This document shows positions 50,196-60,031 of a stretch of 64,000 nucleotides of DNA, piece by piece. The DNA is taken from contig CM028335.1 in NCBI GenBank assembly GCA_016647705.1, positions 36,500,712-36,564,711 on the forward strand. The letters are read 5' to 3'. Below the pieces are notes generated by a model. It saw only the letters and a list, made by a program, of their open reading frames with translations. It did no database searches and was not told the origin of the DNA. Source of the DNA: Eucommia ulmoides (taxonomy: Eukaryota; Streptophyta; Magnoliopsida; Garryales; Eucommiaceae). How positions within the stretch are numbered: position 1 is the first letter of the stretch; each line of letters begins with the position of its first letter. Position numbers and translations under genes: made by a program.

Positions 50196-51355
50196 CGGCA
50201 TGTTTGGTTGGATGGAATCGAGGGCGGAATGGAATCGCATTCCGCCCTCGATTCCTATTCTGTTGTTTGGTTCTCTAATGGAATCATTTTTGTGATTCCA
50301 TTGGAATGAAATTGGATGAAATGGGATTCCATTTGACATGTAGTGGAATGAGATTTCAACCCAATGGAATCAATATTTTAAATTACATGATAACCCTTGT
50401 AATTAAGCACTTGAAAATTGAGAATAAAAATAGAAATTAGAGAACATAAATTGAAATTAGAGAACAGAAAGTTGGGAATAGAAATAGAAAATTGAGAACA
50501 GAACTAGAAAATTGAGAACAGAAACTGAAAATTGAGAATAGAAACAGAAAATTGAGAACATAAATCGAAAATTGAGAACAAAAATAGAAAATTAGAGAAC
50601 AGGAAATTGAGAACATAAACTAAAAATTGAGAACAAAAACATAAAATTAGAGAACAAAAAATTGAGAATAGAAACAGAAAATTGAGAACATAAACTGAAA
50701 ATTGAGAACAAAAATATAAAATTAGAGAACGAAAAATTGAGAACGAAAACTGAAAATTGAGAACAAAAACATAAAATTAGATAATAGAAATAGAAAATTG
50801 AGAACAAAAATAGAAAATTGAGAACTAAAACATAAAATTAGATAATAGAAAATTGAGAACAAAAACCAAAAATTGAGAATAAAAACAGAAAATTGAGAAC
50901 AAAAACAAAAAATTGAGAACATGAACTGAAAATTGAGAACAAAAAATAGAAAATTAGAGAACGAAAAATTGAAAAAAGAAACTGAAAATTGAGAACAAAA
51001 ACAGAAATTAAAGAATAGAAACTGAAAATTGAGAACAAAAATAGAAATTAGAAAACAAAAACTTAAAATTAAGTTGAATAGTGAAATATAATAAAATGAG
51101 GAAAGACATAGAATAGTGAAATATAATAAAACTTTATTATAGCCAACCAAGAAGAGAATGAAATAATAATCTTATAAGGGCAAAATAGAAATTTTACTAT
51201 ATTTCACTATTCCATTCTTTCTTTCATTCCATACTAACCAAACAAGAGAATGGAATAGTGATTCCATTCACAATTTCATTCCATTCCTTCTCTCATTCCA
51301 TTACTTCTTCCATTACATTCCACCCTCATTCCATTCCGTCCAACCAAACATGCCG
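50196..51355. mobile_element. PIF/Harbinger-like (Tourist-type) MITE
   Basis: Inverted ends CGGCATGTTTGGTTGGATGG / CCGTCCAACCAAACATGCCG, with a 3-bp TSD TAA (50193-50195, 51356-51358), the hallmark of PIF/Harbinger. 1,160 bp without transposase. Each arm holds further inverted blocks around GGAATGGAATC. The centre is a minisatellite (50407-51065), which makes this MITE unusually long. Confidence 0.85.
50407..51065. repeat. Minisatellite inside the Harbinger-like MITE
   Basis: About 28-30 degenerate units of 20-27 bp with the core AAAATTGAGAACAAAAACAG. It accounts for more than half of the MITE and creates false long frames on the minus strand (repeats of NFQFLFSIF). Confidence 0.92.
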
Positions 51356-51361
51356 TAAGTG

Positions 51362-54300
51362 TATTGGTTCAGTGAGCTACCTAAGAGAGGAGTTGAACGT
51401 GACTTTTTTCACGTCTTAATGTACTTGTAAGTGAACAAGATCAAGTTTAAATATAGTGGACTTTTTGATCGAATATCGTCATCTGGGAAACATGTTTGAT
51501 TAATTGAATACCGCAATTTACATAGTCTTATATTATCTCGACAGTTCAAGAAATATTTGAGTTTGAATAATTAAAAACTAAGTTAAACTAAAAACTATTG
51601 GGTTAATTCTAATTAAATGGATTATCTAGGATTGATTTCACTCACTTAATACATGTTTGACTTCGTTTAATTACCAATAATGGTGTTTATCCTATCTGAC
51701 AATCTCGGTATCTTAAACTCGCTCACTACCTTCCTGAGTGTAAAGTGAGCGAATATGTGACTTCGCATCAATGCCAAAGTCCCCCTAAATGTCTATACGA
51801 CCTTTAATCACATGAGTCTTGACCCAACCTCATGGATTGCACACTTTCTAACGCCCTCATGGGTTGTTACATTGTCATGATGTGTTTAACCCTAGTCCGA
51901 ATTCGGGGTTACCTCTCCCGAGTGTCAAACCTCGTATTATTAGAACCAACCTCAATATATTAACAAGCATATCAAGATTGTAATAAAACAGAAAACACAA
52001 TAGGATTTAGACAAACAACCGTTAAAGAAATATATAAGCATATATTTACATGAGTTACATCAATCCCTAGATAATATCTATCTAGACTACCATGATCTCA
52101 ACTATTGAAACATTAAAACAAAAAGGATTCATTATTATTCACAATAAAACGTTAAGTTACAAAGACAAACAAATAAAGAAAGATCAAATCTTAGAGTGGA
52201 GTGGTCCACTGTTGCCAAAGATCGATCCGGAAGTGTTTCATCTTCTCCAAAATGTGAATCTCTCTTCAAGCTCTCCAAAAAATGATTTTGATCAAGTGTG
52301 GAACGTTTTTTGCAAATGGGAGAACAAGTGGTTTAAATATAAGGTTCAAAAATATCTAAAAATATCTAAAATCTATGCAGAGTGACCGCCGCAGTAGTGG
52401 ATTCACCGCTGCGATGGTGGGTATGTCAGCTAACTTCACCGCTACGGCGGTGAGTTCACTGCTGCGGCGGTAAAGGTAGCCCTAAACTCTCTGGACTTTC
52501 ACCACAGCGGTGGTGAGATTTTTGCTCTCCCAGTAGTTTCACCGCCGTGGCAGTGGGTTTGCTGCTTTGAAACTTTATTCTTTTCATTGTTTTTCCACCG
52601 CTTTCCCACGGTTTTGCTTGTTTACGTCCCTACACCTGATTTACATAAAAACAAACAAAAACGCAATAAAATATTAATAAAACACTCGAAAACTACCAAA
52701 TTCGACTTAGAAGTAAATAAGTATTTTCAACCTATCAGGGGTGAATTGGGTAGTTCTAAAAATTTAAACAAATTTAAATCTTTCATCACTTAATTAATCA
52801 AATAATCAATTTATCCTAAATCAATTATTATCTTCATTATGCAGCGAATAAGTATATTTAATCTAAGTGCACACCCATACAAAATGTAAAGAAATTAAAT
52901 AATGTAACACACCAAGATATATCCTGGTTATAGCAAGTTAGTTTTGCCTAATTCAGTCCCCTAAACTCCACAGAGATTCGCACCCTCTAAAACCCATATT
53001 CTTTTAAAGGTAGAAACCAAACCATTACAATGATTTTTTTCCCAGACTCAAAATCAATCTTTACAATTCCCTTTTCACAAGCTAAGGAAGAACTTTATAT
53101 TTTTGCAAGTTAAAGACTAACCTAATTCTATTACATGAAGAATCAGAACCTAATATTTTTAACAAGCTTAAGATCAAACCTCACCAACACACACAAGTAT
53201 TCTTTTCCCAGGTAAGCATTGAACATTTACAATTCACTTAAAAATAAATTCTACTCAGGAAGAATTCACATCTAATTATTTTCAAGAGAAAAGAATAACT
53301 TAACATTTTTATACCTTAGGTAAATATTAAACATCTACCTTTTTCCCGGAAAAGATTAAAACCCAAGCTATCCTGACTAAATACAGCCCCAACCATATCT
53401 AATCCGCACAAACTCACCAGTACAAAAAATAATGAGTTTCTTCTCACTTGGAGCTTCTACCACCTCAAACCAATTATACTCAATTAATGTCCCGAAAGTT
53501 ACGACATGATAGAATTCTAAGTGAGGAATTTAATATCTGATTATAACAAGTATGGGTAACATAAACTTAAGCACGTAATTAGATAATCACAAAATCATTT
53601 TAAAAAGAATTTTTGTGCTCTTTAAGTTTGAAAACATTTTTTCTACAATCTTAAAACCAAGCAATCAATAATAATATAAAATCAAATATAAACACAATAA
53701 CTTATAAAGATCTCACCAGGAAAATACTAAAGAATGTAAATTGAATCACTAAACAGCTCAAATCGGTGACGCCAAAAATAATAAGCGCTTTAAGATAAAG
53801 AACGCAATCACAATATCTCTCTCGAATAAATCTCAGAATAATATCTCTTAGAAAAGTTCAGGAACTTGATAGTTCTTGATAATGTGATGTATATGTGACT
53901 CAAATTCGCAGGTCTATTTAAACTAATTTGAAATAAGCCCTCCAACGGTTAGTTTTTATAAGATAAGACTTTAAAGTGCACCTATAGACCACATATATCA
54001 TAACCATTCAATTCTGGTATAATTCACTCAAATATAGCTTTTAAAACTCTTAATTAAGTCCACAAATTATTTCTCAATTACTAATCGCATAGATAGAAAG
54101 TATTTAATGAACAAAATTGAGGAAATTCATTTAATATATGAACCAAATCAATATCTAATAAAAATGTATGGACCATATCTTCTGCAATTTCAAATCCCCC
54201 GAATCTCTCCCTTGGAACCAACAAAAACGGCTAGTTTTTTACCAAAAGTCCAAGTTCCTCGAGATCTCAATCGAAGCAGTTGGTTGACTGATCCCCTGCC

Positions 54301-54967
54301 TATCGGTTAACTGAATGATTCAGCATGTCAACCAAGACAAACCCTAAAGGCAGTCAATTGACCGATTGATTCAAGATCCACTTCCAAGCCAAATCACACC
54401 ACGGTCAGTTGACCGATCAATTCAGAGAGTTACCATTTTCCAGCCTATACCCATTCGATTAACCTAACCCCTACTGGTCGATTGACTGATAATTACTGAA
54501 TACTTTTCTTCTTCAACTTATTTTAACTCCAAACTTAATCGTTTGATCCCGTTAACCGATTGCTTTTCTCGGTTAACACAATTGACACTAATATTCAATT
54601 TTAAATACTAATTTTACTTAGGTCAGTTTTCATTTTTTAATTTCACATTTGAGCAAATATTTGAACACCAATTAGGATCCTAAACTTTATCAAATTAAAC
54701 ACACAAAAAATATAATTCATCAATTTGTGTCATGTGTGATCCTAATTCGGGATACATTAAGAGTAAAAGAGTATTTGAGTTGTTTTCACCTAATTTCTGC
54801 GGAATCTTCAATACTCTTCATTTCTTCAATATCCATTTTTACATCCTTGATAATTTTTTCATGATTCAATCTTTAATTGGAACTTTTATAATGAAACACT
54901 CAATAAACACATTAGTTCCACAAAAATCATCAACTCTTAATTGTCCATCAAAACCTCGGAATCAACA
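51362..54967 (-). mobile_element. Solo LTR of a SIRE-like Copia element
   Basis: It begins TATTGGTTCAGTG and ends GGAATCAACA, with a perfect 5-bp TSD AAGTG (51357-51361, 54968-54972). Without the nested solo LTR (51394-52737) it is about 2.26 kb. It is closely related to the LTR of Copia C. It lies in the second internal region of the Copia locus, directly beside the Harbinger-like MITE. Confidence 0.88.
51394..52737 (-). mobile_element. Solo Athila-like LTR nested in the solo Copia LTR
   Basis: Its sequence follows the A/B LTR family (leader with CTCGGTATC, the GTCAAACCTCG block, GC-rich palindromic patch at 52380-52560) and ends CAACCTATCA. Flanks GGAGT (51389-51393) and GGGGT (52738-52742) form a TSD with one difference. 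The start TGAACGTG is diverged, so the left boundary is approximate. Confidence 0.75.
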
Positions 54968-54972
54968 AAGTG

Positions 54973-55187
54973 TAAAAGCAAGTAAATTTTCCATGATAAT
55001 ATGGACATTTTCCTCATCAATTTTATCATTTCTACTAATACCACAAAAATCATTAATAACATTATCACACAAGGATCTATCACATTCAAGACTAGATACA
55101 CACATAATATTATCTATAGTGTGTGACACATGATTGTTTTACCTAAAATGTTAAGCCTATCGAGCTAAAATCAGTTCTGATACCAAT
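54973..55187 (-). other. PBS-proximal end of the second Copia internal region
   Basis: Gag-leader-like AT-rich sequence followed by TTCTGATACCA (55175-55185), the complement of a Met-type PBS, 2 bp before the right LTR. Confidence 0.7.
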
Positions 55188-57473
55188 TGTTGGCCTACAG
55201 ATCTATCCAAGAAGAGGTGAATTGGGTAGTTATAAAAATTTAAATGAATTAATTAACAATCAAACAATCATCAATTTCTCTAACCGACGATTATCTTGAG
55301 TTACGGCGGAAACATATTTAATTAGATGCACAACAAAACAAGTGGATATAGAGAAATTGAACACGTAGATTTATCCTAGTTCAACAAACTACTCTTATCT
55401 ACATCTAGTCCCCTAAGCTCCTATATGGATTTCGCAATCCACTAACCCTGATTCCTTTCCCAAGTAGGAACTATACCCTTACAATTATTTTCACAGGTTT
55501 ACGATCAACCTAATTCTTTTCCTAAGATCATAATCAAACTTTTACAATTTTATTTTTACTAGGCTCAGGAAGATTCTAATTCTTTTGCAGGTTAAGAATT
55601 AAATTTATCTATCTTTTTACCAGGTTAAAGACTAACCTAATATTTTTACAGACAATAATCAAACCTAATTTTTTTTATAGACTAAGAATCAAACCTAAAC
55701 CCTGATTAGAGACAGGCCCAATATGTTTAATCCTCTCACAGTCACTAAATATAAAAAATATTATTTTTCTTCCTACATGATTTTCTACCACCTCAAATCA
55801 TGATATACTCAATTAATGGCTCAATATACTACGCGATAGAATTACGTAAGAATACAAATATGATTATACTCAATTAAAGCACAGAGATTATAGAAATTAG
55901 ATTTAACAAATAAAAAATAATTTCACGAGATATTTCAAGATATTCAAAATAGATAACAATTTTTCAAGGAAAAACTCAATTCACAAGATATTCAAGATGT
56001 TTAGTAATGAAAACAATATTTTAAATAAAAATTACTACAAGCTCAATCAAAAGATATTAATTGATTTAAGCACAATTAATTTGAGCAAGTAAACAAGAAC
56101 AATCTCATTGAAATTGTTTTAGGAAGATCAAACGTTAGACTTAAACCCGACATAGCAAGAACGACGTTTTCTTTGATCAAGAATATTTTGCAAAACATTT
56201 GCTCTCAAAAATATTTCAGAATATGATATAATATCTCTTTTTAGAACCCTGAAATAATCCAAAAGCAATGAAATTTGCAGGTCCATATATAGAATTCAAA
56301 CAATGCCTGTAACGACTACTTTTTGAATGATATGTCAAAAAACAACATATATTGACCCCATATATCAAATAAATTTATAACAACTATATTTGACTAAAAA
56401 TATGACTTTTAAAACTCTCAATTTAGTCTAAAAAATAACTTTATCTAAGTCAATCAAAGTACAAAAAGAATGTTATAAAAAATACCACAAAATCAAAAAA
56501 TATAATGACAGAGTTGTAAAATGAAATAAAATCACATAAATCTCTCTCATATCTTTGACCACAAATATTCTCTACCAAAATTCAACCAAAATTGTAATAT
56601 TCAAATTCAAATCAATTCAAAATTTGCAGGTCTAATTATAGGAATTTCAAAGATATCCTATAACGGCTATTTTCCAAAAGATATTGCCAAAAAATTACTC
56701 TTTTAGACCACTTATTTTAATTTAGCTTACAATGACTATTTTGACTATGTATTAACTTTTTAAAATCTTCATATTAGTCCCAAAAAATATTTTGATTTAA
56801 AATTCAAAATGATAGAAAGAAGTTTTTCCAGTATAAATCACAAAAATAGAGAATATGTGAACTAAATCTTAAGATCTTCAAAATATATGATATATTTTTG
56901 AAATATAGTCAAAATCTATTAAAATATAATATTCAAATATTTAAATCCAAGAAAAATGGTCAGATGATCTTCCGAAACCTTTTTGGTCAAAATTCAAAAT
57001 TACTCCATCAGCCGACTGGTCAGCCTAAAACGCCAAAATAGACATCCTGATTCTTTCGATTGACCAATTCACTTGGTGGCCAATTGTTCAGGTCGAAAAA
57101 TAATTTTTTTTCCAATTTTCACAATATTTTCTTGATCAAATTTTTAGGAAAAATATTTTGATACTTAAATTTATCACTTCTAATCATAATTTAAATTATT
57201 CAAATTAATTCAAAGTATTGTGATCTTAATCGGGTTGCATTAATAGTATAAAAAGAATTGAGTTGTTTTTAACTATAAATAGAAAAAATATTTTCTGCTA
57301 AAAAATTCTTCAACGTCTTCATTACAAGCACTTTGATCTTTCAACAAAAATCATCTTGAAATTCTATTCTTTTTCGCATTTGCTCAATTGGAACTATATT
57401 CTGAAATATTCAATAAAATCATTAATTTCGTAAAACATCAATGTTAATTTGTTCGTCAAAATATCTAAAGTCA
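55188..57473 (-). repeat. Right LTR of the Copia locus (5' LTR), near complete
   Basis: It starts TGTTGGCCTAC and runs about 2.29 kb to AAAGTCA, where similarity to the other LTRs ends. In element orientation this is the 5' LTR, so its transcription would run leftward, away from the host gene that starts about 0.5 kb to the right. Confidence 0.75.
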
Positions 57474-57960
57474 TCTTTAAGTACTTAATAAAAATAATTT
57501 TGTTTGATAAGTATAATAGTACTTAATTAATTAACTGCCACTTAAAAAAATTAAATTAACAGGCCTAAATTTTTTAGTTGTTGGGCCTTAACTTAATTTT
57601 TGAGTACTTAATGGCTCAATCTTTTTTGTTTTTAATTTTTTTTAACATTTTTACCCCTCAGCAGACCTAGGGTTAGGCCTAAAATTAATTCCACGATTTA
57701 ATTTTTTTGGTTGAACTATGTGTTATAGCTGATTTCTAATCATTCATATATTTAAAAATTTTAGTATATTATTAGTATTTTTATTTTATTATTTTATTCT
57801 CGAATTTTTGCTTGTATTATCTTGATTTAGTTTAAATTTAAGAATAATAATATAAATTAAATATTTTTTAATTTATCAAAATTTTAATTTTATCAATCAA
57901 CATTATCATATTTTTAACACTTAAAATTCAAATTTATTAAAAAGTTTAGATAATTCACAC
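57474..57960. other. AT-rich intergenic spacer
   Basis: No gene or well-defined repeat seen. Motifs such as AGTACTTAAT (57480, 57530, 57604) recur and may come from an old AT-rich MITE, but no TIR or TSD can be drawn. Confidence 0.5.
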
Positions 57961-57976
57961 AGATTGCGTAGGAGTC

Positions 57977-57982
57977 CACGTG
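57977..57982 (+). promoter_or_regulatory. G-box (CACGTG)
   Basis: A perfect CACGTG hexamer in the context GTCCACGTGATC, about 170 bp upstream of the first intron of the TOR1L gene. G-boxes bind bHLH and bZIP factors. Occupancy is inferred. Confidence 0.5.
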
Positions 57983-57990
57983 ATCATGAA

Positions 57991-58001
57991 TCCAACGGTT
58001 C
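57991..58001 (+). promoter_or_regulatory. MSA-like element (MYB3R site)
   Basis: TCCAACGGTTC matches the published M-phase-specific activator consensus YCYAACGGYYA at 10 of 11 positions, including the AACGG core. A CCAAT-type ATTGGC follows at 58005. The site is in the proximal upstream region of a microtubule-associated protein gene. Confidence 0.45.
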
Positions 58002-58059
58002 GTTATTGGCTAAGGAATTGGTCCCACATAAGAGAGATACTGAAGGCTCCTCCAAATTC

Positions 58060-58150
58060 AAAACGGACGACAAACCGCGAAACTGAAGCGGAATGTACAA
58101 TATTAAATTTTGCGCTCTCTCTCTCTCGACTTCCACTACTACGGCTACGG
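58060..58150 (+). other. Probable 5' UTR exon of the TOR1L gene
   Basis: Less AT-rich sequence ending CTACGG|GTAAGATTT, a strong splice donor at 58151. The transcription start is not determinable. Downstream, a possible small UTR exon lies at 58790-58821 (TTTTTACAG| acceptor, CAAG|GTTTAA donor), and an acceptor before the ATG could be TTTCAG at 59184-59189. The exact UTR structure is inferred. Confidence 0.4.
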
Positions 58151-58432
58151 GTAAGATTTTCTTGAACTTCGTTTTCATCTTTTCAGCGCCGAGATTCGCT
58201 CCTTGGAAATTACTGTCTTTCAATTCAAAAAAGTTTCAAATTCATAAATTTCGGATTTAAATATCATTAATCTTAAATGTCTTGTTTTCAGCACTTTAAT
58301 GTTAGGGTTTTCACTTCGAAGCTCTATTTTCCGTTTCCATCCAAATGTTAAAACTTGCAATTCCTTCTGCTAGATCTTGGATGCCATTTTCTTGCTCAGT
58401 AAGCGCCCATTTGTTAGTCTGAAGACTGTGAA

Positions 58433-58436
<4 letters not shown>

Positions 58437-58497
<61 letters not shown>
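58437..58497. repeat. (CT)n microsatellite in the 5' leader intron
   Basis: 61 bp of uninterrupted CT, about 290 bp downstream of the presumed first donor. Confidence 0.97.
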
Positions 58498-58501
<4 letters not shown>

Positions 58502-59236
58502 CCTAGGCATTTTCTTTTGTTCATTTCAGATATCCGCAGATGCAGCGAGTATCAGTAAATAATTTGATAGTATGCCGTTTCAAATCTTGCCTTCATTTCA
58601 TATTTGAGTCATAATCCGGTTAGTGCCATTCCTCAATCTGTTTGAACATGTGAATTTTGAGACAAACGAGTAAAGAAAACAATACTAGATTTCTTGTCAA
58701 TATGCTGTATAGTTTTTTTTTTTTGGGATCTGGAACATCTTTCTGTATGAGTTTTGGAAGTTGAGATCTACTGTGTATTTTTTTTACAGATATGCAAAGG
58801 AGACGTCGATTAGGAAGCAAGGTTTAATAATTTTATTTTGGAAGCATGTTTCTTTTTAGAAAATAAATTGTCTACAAATTGCAATTTCTGTCTAATTTTG
58901 CCCAATGGAAATGGAACTGGGCATTCATATTGTACATCAAAGTTCCAATTCCGTACTTGAATTTCTAATTAGGCCCAATAGCTTTTGCGTCATGTCATAA
59001 GGCGGTAAGCATTTGATTACTCTACTGCTTCCAGCCTCCCGCTTATTTATTTTTCTCCCAAATACATCCCTTGCAGTTTTAACTACTTTTATTATCTTAA
59101 CAATGAAAAGAAGTAAACCACATTCTTAATTTCCTGTTTCCAATTGAAGGGCATAGTCATGGAAGAATCAATTCAGTGACTTTCAGTAGAAGTTCCAGAG
59201 GTAACACATAAGATCTCTTCTAGAAAGGTTCATAAG

Positions 59237-59994
59237 ATGAAGACTCATGTGCATTCAAAAGCAAGAGGAACCAACCGAGTTAACAATCAACAAGTGGTTT
59301 TTGAGCTAAAGCACCGTGTAGTTCTTGCATTAAATAAACTGGCAGATCGAGACACTTGCCAAATAGGGGTTGAAGAACTGGATAAAACAATTGAATGTTT
59401 AACTCCAGATGGGATTGCCCCATTTATTTCTTGCATATTGGATACTGATTCTGAGCAGAAGAGTACAGTTCGTAAGGAATGTGTTAGAATGATGGGTACA
59501 CTAGCAAGTTTTCATGATGGTCTTCTTGGTCCTCACCTAGGAAAAATGGTTGCTAGCATTGTCAAACGACTCAAAGACCCAGATTCTGTTGTCCGAGATG
59601 CATGTGTGGAAGCCATGGGTGTTTTGGCATCTAAAATGTGCAGTGCTGAGGGCCAAAGTGAAGCAATTTTTGTTGCTCTAGTGAGACCACTTTTTGAAGC
59701 CTTGGGTGAACAGAACAAACAATTACAGTCTGGTTCAGCATTGTGTTTAGCCCGGGTGATTGACAATGCTCATGATCCTCCATTATCAGTTTTACAACGT
59801 ATATTGTCAAAAACCATTAAGTTTCTTAAGAATTCACATTTCATGGCAAAACCAGCTGTCATCGAGTTGAATAGAAGTATAATTCAGGTCAGTTTTTCCA
59901 AAATTGTTTTCAAAACTGCATAATTTCTTGTTAAAAAATATTACGATTTCTCCATTTTCTTGTTTATTAAGTTCAATCGTTTTCTTCTATAATT

Positions 59995-60031
<37 letters not shown>

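Larger units (their letters stand above)
31561..57473 (-). mobile_element. Complex Copia locus E/H: three LTRs, two internal regions
   Basis: SIRE/Maximus-like Copia array on the minus strand: LTR fragment 31561-32514, internal 32515-37295, middle LTR 37296-49971 (split by a Mutator-like element), internal 49972-55187 (short, with inserts), LTR 55188-57473. Each internal region has a Met-type PBS beside the LTR on its right. An LTR-INT-LTR-INT-LTR order usually arises by unequal recombination between related copies. The first internal region keeps gag-like and env-like parts but no recognisable integrase or RT. Both copies are broken fossils. Confidence 0.75.

Noticed and set aside
50722-51150. 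142-codon minus-strand frame rich in FVLNFQFLFSIF repeats, looking like a membrane protein
   Set aside because: It is the reverse translation of the MITE minisatellite; all frames of the repeat are similarly low in complexity.
58311-58499. Minus-strand frame with a long Arg-Glu run
   Set aside because: Reverse strand of the CT microsatellite in the TOR1L leader intron.
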